From Ruminococcus sp. UBA4275 (GTDB taxonomy: Bacteria; Bacillota; Clostridia; Oscillospirales; Ruminococcaceae): a stretch of DNA of 15,438 nucleotides. The stretch is taken from assembly GCA_002395085.1 (NCBI GenBank), contig DGVV01000045.1:1-15438 (forward strand), read 5' to 3'. A model generated the notes under the pieces. That model worked only from the letters and a program-made list of their open reading frames with translations, was not told the origin of the DNA and did no database searches. Positions 1 to 7,378 of the stretch are shown here, piece by piece (the stretch's first letter is position 1; every line of letters begins with the position of its first letter). Made by a program: the position numbers and the translations under genes.

Positions 1-38
1 ATTGATTTTTCTTAGCAGGTTTCGTTTGGTATGGCTTT

Positions 39-67
39 ATTATAGCACAGCCGCTGCCGTTTGTCCA
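39..67 (-). promoter_or_regulatory. Sigma-A promoter for a gene beyond the left edge
   Basis: On the minus strand, TGGACA (67-62; five of six consensus bases) is separated by exactly 17 bp from a perfect TATAAT (44-39). Transcription would start near position 32 and run out of the window. It lies just downstream of the small unknown gene that ends at 89, so the next gene has its own promoter and need not depend on read-through from the tRNA-modification operon. I saw no convincing terminator between the two; only a 5-bp stem with a 9-nt loop (66-84) is present. Confidence 0.7.
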
Positions 68-88
68 ATGCGAAAAAACCATTGCATA

Positions 89-337
89 TTATAGGCTCAG
101 ACTATCATCCTGCGAATGCGCTGCCGCAAAGAAATCGTGCCGCAGTTTATCGGCGCACTCTGCGCGGCTTCTGCCGACCGCCTGCCAGATTATGACGCCG
201 GTCTCATCCGCGATATTGAGAAAAATGCCGTCACACTGTCCCCAGCCGTAGAGAATATGCCGCTTTCCGTTCAGATCAAAGCTGCACTCCTCGCCGGCTT
301 CGGCACATCGAATCAGCTCTCCGGTTATTGTCTGCAT
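89..337 (-). CDS. Small unknown protein, last gene of the tRNA-modification operon
   Basis: This encodes an 82-residue protein I do not recognise. Its start overlaps the end of the upstream dehydratase gene by 13 bp, and an AAGGA-type Shine-Dalgarno lies a few bases before the ATG, so translational coupling is plausible. The sequence is soluble-looking: no signal peptide or membrane segment, mixed charged and hydrophobic residues, and a central hydrophobic stretch with a YGWGQC motif (about residues 30-35). Codon and base use match the neighbouring genes. The overlap and RBS are the main reasons to believe it is real; function cannot be inferred beyond membership of this operon. The antisense open frame over the same stretch lacks comparable support. 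Confidence 0.6.
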   Translation of the reverse strand: MQTITGELIRCAEAGEECSFDLNGKRHILYGWGQCDGIFLNIADETGVIIWQAVGRSRAECADKLRHDFFAAAHSQDDSLSL

Positions 338-1080
338 AGATCCTTCACAACCTCTCCAGCGATAATCAGCCCGACCACCGACGGTACAAACGCGGTGCTG
401 CCCGGAATGTCACGGCGCTCCGTGCATTTGTGCTGCGCTCCCGGCGGACAGATGCAGTGCGTCCGGCAGGAGATTGACATATCCTCGATCGGGCGCGTCG
501 GGACTTCCTCGGAATACACCACCTTGAGCTTTTTGATTCTGCGCTTGCGGCATTCGATTCGCATGACCTTCGCAAGCGGACAGACCTTCGTTTTGTAGAT
601 GTCTGCGACACGAAATGCCGTCGGATCGAGCTTGTTGCCCGCGCCCATGCTGCTGATGATCGGGATGTGCAGCGCATTTGCCTTCATCACAAGCGCGAGC
701 TTTGCCGTGACCGTATCGACTGCATCCACGATATAATCATACTCCGCAAACGGGAAATCATCTGCATTCTCCGGCAGGAAAAAGCACTTGTGTACGCGGA
801 CATCCGCATCCGGATTGATTTCCCGGATGCGCTCCGCCATGACCTCTGCCTTATACCGCCCGACCGTCTTCCGCGTTGCGATGATCTGCCGGTTGAGGTT
901 CGTCAGGCAGACTTTATCGTCGTCGATCAGATCAAATGCACCGACGCCGCTGCGGACGAGCGCCTCACAGACATATCCGCCGACACCGCCGATTCCGAAT
1001 ATCGCAATGCGCGCATCTGCGAGCTTTTCCATATTCTCTTTTCCGAGCAGGAGCTGTGTCCTTGAAAACTGATTCAGCAT
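325..1080 (-). CDS. tcdA: tRNA threonylcarbamoyladenosine dehydratase (TcdA/CsdL family)
   Basis: This 251-residue protein belongs to the ThiF/MoeB/E1-like adenylating superfamily. Seen: a Rossmann nucleotide-binding motif GIGGVGG (residues 29-35), the acidic stretch LIDDD (51-55), NLNRQ (61-65) which in this superfamily contributes the arginine contacting ATP, DAVD (119-122), and SSMGAGNKLDP (143-153), typical of the TcdA branch. In that family the enzyme uses ATP to cyclise t6A at position 37 of ANN-decoding tRNAs into the hydantoin form ct6A. Length fits the roughly 250-270 residues usual for TcdA, and the C-terminal ubiquitin-like or rhodanese extras of MoeB relatives are absent. It starts directly after the cysteine desulfurase stop (1 bp gap). 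That pairing matches the E. coli csdA-csdE-csdL set, in which the desulfurase partners TcdA. Alternative: another ThiF-like activator of a small sulfur carrier, but no such carrier gene is visible here. Confidence 0.87.
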   Translation of the reverse strand: MLNQFSRTQLLLGKENMEKLADARIAIFGIGGVGGYVCEALVRSGVGAFDLIDDDKVCLTNLNRQIIATRKTVGRYKAEVMAERIREINPDADVRVHKCFFLPENADDFPFAEYDYIVDAVDTVTAKLALVMKANALHIPIISSMGAGNKLDPTAFRVADIYKTKVCPLAKVMRIECRKRRIKKLKVVYSEEVPTRPIEDMSISCRTHCICPPGAQHKCTERRDIPGSTAFVPSVVGLIIAGEVVKDLCRQ

Positions 1081-1081
1081 C

Positions 1082-2203
1082 TTATCCCTCCGAAATGATC
1101 TGGCTGAGGATACCGGTGAACTGTCCGGTCTCCTGCGCGGATGTCAAATGTGACAGGCTGATGCGCCACGAGCTGAGCGCATTTTTGCGGTCGTGCGAGA
1201 TTGCCATGACCGCTCTGGACGGTGTATTTGGCACAGAGCAGGCGGATTTCACGGAGACGCACACGCCTCTTTCATCGAGCAGCCTGCGCATCTCCTCGCC
1301 CTTGATGCCGCTGACCGACACATTCAGAATATGCGGCACGGCGTTTTCAGGGCTGTTGATGCGGATGCGCTCATGCTGTGCGCAATAGGCACGGAGTCTC
1401 TGGTTCAGCGCAGAAACCGTTTGCAGCCGTTCGTCAAATTCGCTGTGCGCATACTGCAATGCCGCGGCGAGTGCCGCTGCTGCCGGTGCATCCGGTGTGC
1501 CGCTGCGGTAGATGGTTGTACTCGCGCCGCCGTGGATCAGCGGTTCAAGGACAATGCCCTGTTTTTTATACAGCACGCCGCTGCCCTTCAGTCCGTAGAA
1601 TTTATGCGGTGCAAAGCTCGCGGTATCGGCATACGATAATGTGACCGGTATCTTCCCGATTGCCTGTGTTGCATCGAGATGCAGACGGCAGTTCGGGTAA
1701 TCCCGCAGAATCTCTGCGATTTCCCGCACCGGCTGTACCGTGCCGAGTTCGCTGTCCACCGCGCAGACCGCGCAGAGAACCGTATCCTGCCGCAGAAGCG
1801 ATTTCAGATGTGCAAGGTCAACCGTGCCGTCCGGCTGGATGTTCACAAGGTCGATTTCCCAGCCCTGCTCCTGTAGAAAAGTCAGAGCGCCGCTGACGGA
1901 GCTGTGTTCCAGAAACGTCGAAATAATGTGCTTTCCGCGCCGCCTGTTTGCAAATGCAATGCCCTTGACCGCGAGATTGTTCGCTTCACTTGCGCCGCTT
2001 GTCAGAATGATCTCGTCGCTGCGGATTTGCAGCAAATCTGCGATTTTTGAAAGCGATTGACGGACGGTTTCCTTTGCAGCAATGCCGCATTGATGCACGG
2101 AATTCGGATTTGCAAAATGTGTGCGTGCCGCATGGAGATAAACGGACAGCACCCGTTCATCCGGCGGTGTATCGGCGGCATAATCAAGATAGACCGGATT
2201 CAT
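1082..2203 (-). CDS. Cysteine desulfurase (NifS/IscS/CsdA-like), PLP-dependent
   Basis: This 373-residue class-V aminotransferase-fold enzyme removes sulfur from L-cysteine as a persulfide and passes it to tRNA thiolation, Fe-S or other acceptors. Seen: YLDYAADTPP at the N-terminus, TSGASEANNLA (68-78) for cofactor binding, EH at 99-100 with the ring-stacking His100, the LDATQ motif (176-180), the PLP Schiff-base lysine in PHKFYGLKG (Lys201), RSGTP (233-237), and the persulfide cysteine in KSACS (Cys322). I chose the start at 2203 because an AGAGGG ribosome-binding site lies 5 bp upstream and the family begins with this YLDYAA segment. The open frame extends 47 codons further, but that part lies inside the upstream gene. 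The start overlaps the TtcA-like gene by 20 bp. The active-site loop (SVKSACS) is somewhat unlike the usual SSGSACS of IscS. Confidence 0.9.
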   Translation of the reverse strand: MNPVYLDYAADTPPDERVLSVYLHAARTHFANPNSVHQCGIAAKETVRQSLSKIADLLQIRSDEIILTSGASEANNLAVKGIAFANRRRGKHIISTFLEHSSVSGALTFLQEQGWEIDLVNIQPDGTVDLAHLKSLLRQDTVLCAVCAVDSELGTVQPVREIAEILRDYPNCRLHLDATQAIGKIPVTLSYADTASFAPHKFYGLKGSGVLYKKQGIVLEPLIHGGASTTIYRSGTPDAPAAAALAAALQYAHSEFDERLQTVSALNQRLRAYCAQHERIRINSPENAVPHILNVSVSGIKGEEMRRLLDERGVCVSVKSACSVPNTPSRAVMAISHDRKNALSSWRISLSHLTSAQETGQFTGILSQIISEG

Positions 2204-3089
2204 TTGCGCCCTCTGCTTTCGTTCCGCGGATGCTTCTGCCTTCGTCATAATCATCGAGGAAATGGTGGTATTCGTCCCCGCGGTGATAGGAGATGATCGT
2301 TTGCAGATTGACATTCTCCACGCTGCGGAAGATGTTTTTATCAACTGCCGGATTAACCGCGCGGAGCTGCTTCAGCAGCGTTTTGATCTCCTGCCGCTTC
2401 GAGCCGCCGCCTCCGTTATCGCACATGGTACAGTTTTCGGTGAACCGGCAGGCACATTGAATAAACTGCAAATCATTGTACTGTTTCCAGCGGATAATAT
2501 CCGCTTCGCGCACAAGATACATCGGGCGGATGAGCTGCATTCCCTCATAGTTTTCGCTGTGCAGCTTCGGCATCATGGTCTGCACCTGCGAGCCGTAGAG
2601 CATTCCCATGAGGATCGTTTCGATTACATCGTCAAAATGATGCCCCAGCGCGATTTTATTGCAGCCGAGTTCCTTTGCGGTCTTATAGAGATGCCCGCGC
2701 CGCATCCGTGCGCAGAGATAGCACGGGTGCTGATCGACCTTTGCAACTGCATCGAAAATGCCGGTTTCAAAGACCTGTACCGGTATTTCCAGCAGCGATG
2801 CATTTTCGCGGATCTTCTGATAATTGATCTCATTGTAGCCCGGATTCATGACGAGGAATACGACCTCAAACGGCACTTTGGAATACCGCTGAAGCCGCTT
2901 CATGCACATCGCCATGAGCATCGAATCTTTGCCGCCGGAAATGCAGACAGCGATTTTGTCGCCTTCCTGAATCAGATCATATTCCTTGATGCCTTTGAGG
3001 AATTTTGTCCAGATCTCTCTGCGAAACTTATTGACAACCGAAAGCTCAATGCTGTTTGGCATTTCGGTTCTGACCGGTCTTTCCGTCAT
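2184..3089 (-). CDS. TtcA-like tRNA 2-thiocytidine biosynthesis protein
   Basis: This 301-residue PP-loop ATP pyrophosphatase is related to TtcA, which adenylates C32 of certain tRNAs and installs sulfur using a labile Fe-S cluster. Seen: the PP-loop SGGKDS (51-56), CYLCARMRRGHLY (123-135) with the CxxC pair Cys123/Cys126 expected of TtcA, GHHFDDVIET (149-158), and a later cysteine-rich patch (Cys212, 214, 220, 223) where TtcA has its third cluster ligand. The start at 3089 is favoured by AGGAGG 7 bp upstream; an ATG eight codons earlier would place that RBS inside the coding region. It is the first gene of the operon, behind a consensus promoter, with a cysteine desulfurase directly after it as likely sulfur donor. 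Four cysteines instead of one in the third region is unusual, so the substrate could differ from C32. Confidence 0.82.
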   Translation of the reverse strand: MTERPVRTEMPNSIELSVVNKFRREIWTKFLKGIKEYDLIQEGDKIAVCISGGKDSMLMAMCMKRLQRYSKVPFEVVFLVMNPGYNEINYQKIRENASLLEIPVQVFETGIFDAVAKVDQHPCYLCARMRRGHLYKTAKELGCNKIALGHHFDDVIETILMGMLYGSQVQTMMPKLHSENYEGMQLIRPMYLVREADIIRWKQYNDLQFIQCACRFTENCTMCDNGGGGSKRQEIKTLLKQLRAVNPAVDKNIFRSVENVNLQTIISYHRGDEYHHFLDDYDEGRSIRGTKAEGANESGLS

Positions 3090-3127
3090 ACTGTTCCTCC
3101 TCTTACTAAACATATAGAAACAGTATG

Positions 3128-3156
3128 ATTATAACATACTCTTTGCTGTTTGTCAA
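3128..3156 (-). promoter_or_regulatory. Consensus sigma-A promoter of the tRNA-modification operon
   Basis: On the minus strand a perfect TTGACA (3156-3151) is followed after exactly 17 bp by a perfect TATAAT (3133-3128), preceded by TGT as an extended -10. The transcript would begin near 3121, giving a leader of about 31 nt before the ATG at 3089. Full consensus suggests strong constitutive expression. I see no operator-like palindrome over it. Confidence 0.88.
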
Positions 3157-3242
3157 TCTGTTTTTTGCAGCGGTTTACAAAAAGCGCGGAGTCTGCGGAA
3201 GGGTACAGATGATTTCTCTTATGCTTCACGGGCATCCGCAAA

Positions 3243-3284
3243 CAAGCCGCTGATCTTCGCATTCAGACGATGATCAGCGGCTTG
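3243..3284 (-). terminator. Hairpin terminator after the GH43-CE1 gene
   Basis: A perfect 13-bp inverted repeat (CAAGCCGCTGATC, 3243-3255; complement at 3272-3284) encloses a 16-nt loop. It starts 12 bp beyond the stop codon of the minus-strand GH43 gene. The T-run after it is short (TTTG), so termination may be moderate. It also separates this gene from the tRNA-modification promoter some 90 bp further on. Confidence 0.7.
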
Positions 3285-3295
3285 CTTTGTGTATC

Positions 3296-6200
3296 TTATC
3301 CTTTGAACAGGTAGCGTACAAACGTATAAATATGCGGACGGATGGATTTCCCGACATGATCGCCGCCCTGTACATAATGCCAGACGTGATCGACGCCGTT
3401 CTGATTGAGCAGATCATGATATGCTGCGGGTGTCTGGTAGACCACGGTATCATCCGAACCGGCAGTAATCATCAGCAGATAGGGTTTGCTGCCGCTGAAC
3501 CGGAACTGCTGTTCGGTCATCATTCCGGGGGCGACACCCGGCGCCGGACACATTGCACCGATGTATCCGAACAGATCAGGGCGCTGGAATCCGATATAGA
3601 GCGATTCTCTGCCGCCCATCGAGCCGCCGGTGATTGCAGTATTTTCCGGACCTGTTTTGACGGAATAATTCTTCTCAATATACGGCATGAAATCCTTGAC
3701 GAGCAGATTGATGAAGTTATCGTATGCCGCGTTGTTTGCAGCATCCATGCCGGAGCATTTATCCTGTGTGGCGCTTGCGTAGACATCGGGGAATACAACA
3801 ATCATTTCCTCCGCTTCTCCGGCTGCGATTGCATTTCCGATGATATAGCGGATGCGCAGAGAGGCATCGCCCATTTCTGTCATGGTATTTTCATCACCGC
3901 CATAGCCGTGCAGCACATACAGCACCGGATATTGCTTTTCCGTCGTATAACCGGCAGGCAGCAGTACGTTCATGCTCTTTTTCCGTTTGCAGACCTCGGA
4001 ATAGATCGTTTCTTTTTTGTATGTTCCGTAGTTGACGCCGGCATTTTCCTTCGTGGAGGATGCCGGTTCAATATGCAGCAGATCCTTGCGAGCTGCCTCC
4101 ATGAGCGCCGCCGGAGAAGCATACAGCTTTGCAGAACTGCCGCTTTGCAGGAGCATCTGCTTGAGCAGCGAAAGATCAACTGCCGTCAGGCGTCCGTCAC
4201 GGCTGAGGTCTGCTGCTTCCGGATCAGGCACATCGGGCGCTGCGGTCAGCAGGAATTTTTGCAGCGCGACTGCATCGGCAATGCTGACTGTACCGTCTGC
4301 ATTGACATCGCCTTCCAGAGACTTTGCCGGCACGATCCGGAATTTCTGACCGTCTCCGCCCCAGTATTCCCACTGGCAGATATTGGCGCCTGCCTCTTTG
4401 CTGATGTCAAACACATCCACACAGCCCTTGCCGCCGGATGCCGCCGTCAGCAGTGCATAGGCATCGCCCTCCTGCACAATGCGGAATTTCTGGGAGTCAT
4501 CTCCGGTTTCATCCGCAAGGATGATGTCTGTACCGTTTTCCGCGACGCCGCCCGCAACGGTCAGCGCTTTGCCGGCGGCATTGCGCACGGTATACCAGCC
4601 GTCGCCGGTCTGTGTAAATGTCCAGATCTGTGCTGCGCGGTCCTGATCTGCACTCTGCGCCGGATTGGTGTGCAGATAGAGATTGCTGTTGATATTCTGT
4701 ACGGTATATGCGCCGTTTTCAAGCGGTGTCAGATCAATGATGTCTGCCGCACGGTCATAGGCTTTCTTTTTGCTGCCCCAGATACAGGTGTTGTTTCCGG
4801 TTGCCGTAAAGGTCATGCGCTGTGTCATCGCCGCAGATTCATCCGCCTGCACGAGGAATGCGCCCTTGTAGGTCACGCCGCCGAAGCTGATGCTCATATA
4901 GGGCGAACCGCTGCGCATCATCCATGTGCCGGTGACCGCACCGGATACCGTACCGTCTGCATTGAGCGAAACGGTTTTCGGCTTCTCGACATCCGCAGAT
5001 TTTTCATTTTCAAAGTGCTGATTCAGCGTGTGGAAAATGAAATCGTATTCACCTGTGACCGCTGCCGCTGCGTGTCCGCTTTTTGCAAGCGTCTCGCCGG
5101 AATACTCATACGGTGCAGCGGTGATCCAGCCGTCTTCATTCATGATGAGCTGATGCACGCGCACCTCATGCGCACCGAAATTGTCATCAAATTTGGTGTG
5201 ATAGACCACATACAGCTTTCCGTCGGCATCCATGAGTGCGGAATTATGTCCCTGCGCCTTGAAAGGACGGTCATTGCACGCCCACTGATAATTGCTCATC
5301 AGGCGTTCGCCGGTATTTCCGCCGATGTTGTCGCCGCCGCGCGGGAAAATCGCGCTGCCGCCGTTCTGATCGGTATAGGGTCCCTGCGGGTTTTCGCTGC
5401 GGAAAATCCGCATATTGTAGCCGCCGTTGGAATTGAAGAAACCGTAAGACACGAACAGGTAATAATATCCCTTTTCAGCACCGGGCGCTTTCATATATTC
5501 GATATACGGCCCTTCGCCGGAGACATAATTGCCGCCCGCGATCTTTTTGCCCATATAGGCATCCGAGACATTTGCCTTCGTTTCGTATTTGATATTGTAG
5601 TCACGGAGTCCGGTTTTCTCATCGAGTTCGAGCATATAGATGCCGCCGAACCATGAGCCGTATACCATGAGCAGATTGCCGTTCTCATCGTAGAATGTGC
5701 AGGGGTCGATTGCGTTTGTGCCGTAGGCGGCATTCCACGAACCGTTTGTGAGATAACGACCAATATCAGGATTCTGTCCGAGTACGCGCGGCACATCGGT
5801 ATCTCTGACATTGTTCGTTCCGCCGTTGGTGAAGCCGGAATAGACGATTGTACCCTGATAGGTGTACGGCCCGTCGATCTTGTCGGATGTGCAGAGGACA
5901 ACGGACGAATTCCAGACCTGACCGTTGACGGAAAGATACATACAGTATTTTTTCATCTCCGGATTGTAGATAATGTCCGGCGCCCACATATTTCCTGCAA
6001 GATTATATCCGGCTGTCGTATTTGACCATTTTTCCGGCACGGCAAGATCTTTGTAGATGTCCCTGAAAAATGTCGTGCGCGTAGAACCGAGATTGGAATT
6101 TGCGGCATTTTGCCAGCTCATCAGATCATTGGAACGCGCTGCGCCGAGATGCGACCCGATGATATAATAGCCGCCCTCCTCAAGCTTGACAACAGAAGGA

Positions 6201-6310
6201 TCATGCACCGATACGCGGGAGAAATTTCCCGCAGATGCATGGAGTGACGGAATGCTGCACAGAAGCATACAGGCTGCTGCCAGCGCGGATAATGTACGGT
6301 TGTGTTTCAT
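3296..6310 (-). CDS. Secreted cellulosomal GH43 arabinanase - CBM13 - dockerin - CE1 esterase
   Basis: This is a 1004-residue secreted multi-enzyme. Seen in order: signal peptide (1-27, ends HASA); a five-bladed GH43 domain (about 32-410) with catalytic base Asp37 (VHDPS), pKa-modulating Asp202 (NAIDP), acid Glu266 (SGEGPYIE) and the propeller-centre His355 (GHNS); a beta domain (about 415-525) like the GH43 endo-arabinanase C-terminal domain; a CBM13/ricin-like trefoil (about 527-660); a dockerin (667-722) with two Ca-loop repeats; and an alpha/beta-hydrolase CE1-like esterase (about 730-1004) with HGYGG (801-805), nucleophile Ser897 in GGSMGG, Asp953 or Asp954, and His985. The family cuts alpha-1,5-arabinan; CE1 members release ferulate or acetate. 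Together this suggests attack on feruloylated arabinan (pectin) or arabinoxylan on the cellulosome. The start at 6310 has AAGGGGG upstream. The dockerin is internal rather than terminal. Exact specificity of both catalytic modules is inference. Confidence 0.9.
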   Translation of the reverse strand: MKHNRTLSALAAACMLLCSIPSLHASAGNFSRVSVHDPSVVKLEEGGYYIIGSHLGAARSNDLMSWQNAANSNLGSTRTTFFRDIYKDLAVPEKWSNTTAGYNLAGNMWAPDIIYNPEMKKYCMYLSVNGQVWNSSVVLCTSDKIDGPYTYQGTIVYSGFTNGGTNNVRDTDVPRVLGQNPDIGRYLTNGSWNAAYGTNAIDPCTFYDENGNLLMVYGSWFGGIYMLELDEKTGLRDYNIKYETKANVSDAYMGKKIAGGNYVSGEGPYIEYMKAPGAEKGYYYLFVSYGFFNSNGGYNMRIFRSENPQGPYTDQNGGSAIFPRGGDNIGGNTGERLMSNYQWACNDRPFKAQGHNSALMDADGKLYVVYHTKFDDNFGAHEVRVHQLIMNEDGWITAAPYEYSGETLAKSGHAAAAVTGEYDFIFHTLNQHFENEKSADVEKPKTVSLNADGTVSGAVTGTWMMRSGSPYMSISFGGVTYKGAFLVQADESAAMTQRMTFTATGNNTCIWGSKKKAYDRAADIIDLTPLENGAYTVQNINSNLYLHTNPAQSADQDRAAQIWTFTQTGDGWYTVRNAAGKALTVAGGVAENGTDIILADETGDDSQKFRIVQEGDAYALLTAASGGKGCVDVFDISKEAGANICQWEYWGGDGQKFRIVPAKSLEGDVNADGTVSIADAVALQKFLLTAAPDVPDPEAADLSRDGRLTAVDLSLLKQMLLQSGSSAKLYASPAALMEAARKDLLHIEPASSTKENAGVNYGTYKKETIYSEVCKRKKSMNVLLPAGYTTEKQYPVLYVLHGYGGDENTMTEMGDASLRIRYIIGNAIAAGEAEEMIVVFPDVYASATQDKCSGMDAANNAAYDNFINLLVKDFMPYIEKNYSVKTGPENTAITGGSMGGRESLYIGFQRPDLFGYIGAMCPAPGVAPGMMTEQQFRFSGSKPYLLMITAGSDDTVVYQTPAAYHDLLNQNGVDHVWHYVQGGDHVGKSIRPHIYTFVRYLFKG

Positions 6311-6349
6311 GTGATAACCCCCTTGCAAATGCGATCTGTTTCTGTTTTG

Positions 6350-6378
6350 ATTATAGCAGACAGCAGGCGTTTTCACAA
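6350..6378 (-). promoter_or_regulatory. Sigma-A promoter of the GH43-CE1 gene
   Basis: On the minus strand TTGTGA (6378-6373; four of six consensus bases) and a perfect TATAAT (6355-6350) are spaced 17 bp apart. The leader would be about 33 nt to the ATG at 6310. The weak -35 fits a gene needing activation or relief of repression. A CGGCAG/CTGCCG inverted repeat (6419-6449) lies between this promoter and the divergent one, but I cannot assign it. Confidence 0.7.
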
Positions 6379-6462
6379 TGACATAATTTCTCCAAATCAT
6401 TGCAGATCGTTTCATTTCCGGCAGTTCCTCCCTGTTGTGTCTGCTGCCGATGAGGTATACTC

Positions 6463-6491
6463 TTGACGCAGGGCGCAGAATATGGTACAAT
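6463..6491 (+). promoter_or_regulatory. Sigma-A promoter of the HAD-like gene
   Basis: TTGACG (6463-6468) and TACAAT (6486-6491) are spaced 17 bp apart, with TGG just before the -10 as an extended element. The leader is about 67 nt to the ATG at 6566. It diverges from the GH43 promoter; the two -35 boxes are about 85 bp apart. Confidence 0.72.
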
Positions 6492-6565
6492 GGAAGAACA
6501 AATTCAAATACTACTGCGCAGATCATCCGATCAAAGCCAGGATTACACGGAGGAGGAAATTTTGT

Positions 6566-7036
6566 ATGCGAATATCATTTGATCTGGATGACACGCTGTT
6601 TGTCGCGGAAGAAGACGGTTTTGCAGTAGAGCCGCCGCTGCGGTTTCCGCTGAACAGGCTGTTTCAGGAGCGTCTGCGCAAAGGCACGCCGGAGCTGATG
6701 CGGCGGCTGCGGGAAGCAGGCTGGGAGATCTGGATTTATACGACCTCGTTCCGGTCACCTTTTTATATCCGGTCGCTGTTCCGGCATTACGGCATTCCGA
6801 TTGATGAGATTGTGAACGGCGCACGGCACGAGCGCGAGGTGCAGGCGGAGCATAATGATCCGATGCCGTCGAAGTATCCCGCACATTACCGCATTGACCT
6901 TCATGTGGACGATGACCGTTCTGTGTATCAGAACGGGGCGTATTACGGATTCCGCGTGTTTCTGATCGGCCCGCCGGATGACGAATGGGTTGAAAAGATC
7001 ATGCAGGAGGCGATGCGCCGGAGATTACCAAAGTGA
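6566..7036 (+). CDS. HAD-superfamily-like hydrolase, small cap-less type
   Basis: This encodes a 156-residue cytosolic protein. Motif I of the haloacid dehalogenase superfamily is clear at the N-terminus: SFDLDDTLF, with Asp6 as candidate nucleophile and Asp8 as general acid. IWIYTTS supplies the motif II Thr/Ser, and VDDDRS near residues 113-118 gives motif IV acidic residues for Mg2+. There is no room for a large cap domain, so the protein is shorter than typical 200-240-residue HAD phosphatases. The start is set by AGGAGG (6551-6556), 9 bp upstream; in-frame upstream codons lack an RBS. It sits alone on the plus strand between two cellulosomal genes, and nothing ties it to them. Substrate is unknown; it could be a small-molecule or nucleotide phosphatase. 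Confidence 0.78.
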   Translation: MRISFDLDDTLFVAEEDGFAVEPPLRFPLNRLFQERLRKGTPELMRRLREAGWEIWIYTTSFRSPFYIRSLFRHYGIPIDEIVNGARHEREVQAEHNDPMPSKYPAHYRIDLHVDDDRSVYQNGAYYGFRVFLIGPPDDEWVEKIMQEAMRRRLPK

Positions 7037-7062
7037 TCCGGATGTTTGCAGCGGCATCCGGA
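7037..7062 (+). terminator. Hairpin directly after the HAD-like stop codon
   Basis: TCCGGATG (7037-7044) pairs perfectly with CATCCGGA (7055-7062) around a 10-nt loop, starting at the base after the TGA stop. No T-run follows, so it may be a 3'-end stabiliser rather than a terminator; the stronger hairpin at 7103-7133 follows 40 bp later. Confidence 0.4.
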
Positions 7063-7102
7063 ACAGCAAACCGCCTGAACGGTATGGAAGCAGAAAAAAT
7101 CA

Positions 7103-7133
7103 AGAGGACGTCCTGCTGCACAGGGCGTCCTCT
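7103..7133 (+). terminator. 31-nt terminator-like hairpin, copy A
   Basis: A 13-bp stem with one U.G wobble when transcribed on the plus strand and a CTGCA loop. It is identical over all 31 bases to copy B at 7379-7409. In the plus direction it follows the HAD-like gene; its minus-strand version carries an A.C mismatch but is followed by a TTGATTTTTT run. It may therefore act on either strand. Confidence 0.65.
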
Positions 7134-7178
7134 CAGTCTGTCGAGAAACCTATTGCTGCCACAAATAAAGTTTTTGGT

Positions 7179-7242
7179 CAAGCTTTTTTCAAAAAGCTTG
7201 CGGGTCGAGGGCAGAGCCCTCGCCGCGCTCCGCAGAGCGCGG
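7179..7242 (+). repeat. Palindromic intergenic repeat, copy 1 (three tandem hairpins)
   Basis: Three perfect hairpins stand head to tail: CAAGCTTTTT/AAAAAGCTTG with a 2-nt loop (7179-7200), CGAGGGC/GCCCTCG with an AGA loop (7206-7222), and CCGCGCTC/GAGCGCGG with a CGCA loop (7223-7242). A further 5-bp stem follows at CCTGA/TCAGG. The segment has no coding content. A divergent relative lies on the other strand near 12170-12270, sharing the AAAGTTT lead-in and the CAAGC...GCTTG first hairpin. This is the layout of REP/BIME-like dispersed repeats. Confidence 0.6.
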
Positions 7243-7278
7243 AATTCCTGAGCGTTCAGGCGGGAAAAAGGAGAGTTT

Positions 7279-7311
7279 GAGAGGAAAAAACCAAAGCGGT
7301 TTTTTCCTCTC
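7279..7311. terminator. 14-bp A/T-tract hairpin (probable bidirectional terminator)
   Basis: GAGAGGAAAAAACC (7279-7292) is perfectly complementary to 7298-7311 with an AAAGC loop. The arms carry six consecutive A or T, so the RNA on either strand has a U-tract within or beside the stem. It lies between the converging HAD-like and GH5 genes, where a bidirectional terminator is expected. Confidence 0.55.
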
Positions 7312-7378
7312 ATTACATAATCTTTGTTCTGCTCTTGTCCAAGGCTAAATATCATCGCGAGACTTTTTCGACAAGCTG

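Noticed and set aside
66..84. Possible terminator after the small unknown gene
   Set aside because: Only a 5-bp stem, with its A/T run inside the loop.
2262..3128. A 288-codon open frame on the plus strand, opposite the TtcA-like gene
   Set aside because: Antisense shadow of a gene with PP-loop and CxxC motifs and a consensus promoter.
3194..3240. TGCGGA/TCCGCA inverted repeat near the GH43 terminator
   Set aside because: A 6-bp stem around a 35-nt loop is weak and expected by chance.
3287..5656. A 789-codon open frame on the plus strand, opposite the GH43-CE1 gene
   Set aside because: It lies wholly antisense to a gene with clear catalytic motifs, has no RBS or recognisable domain, and its Cys/His/Arg-rich composition is what the codon bias of the true gene produces on the opposite strand.
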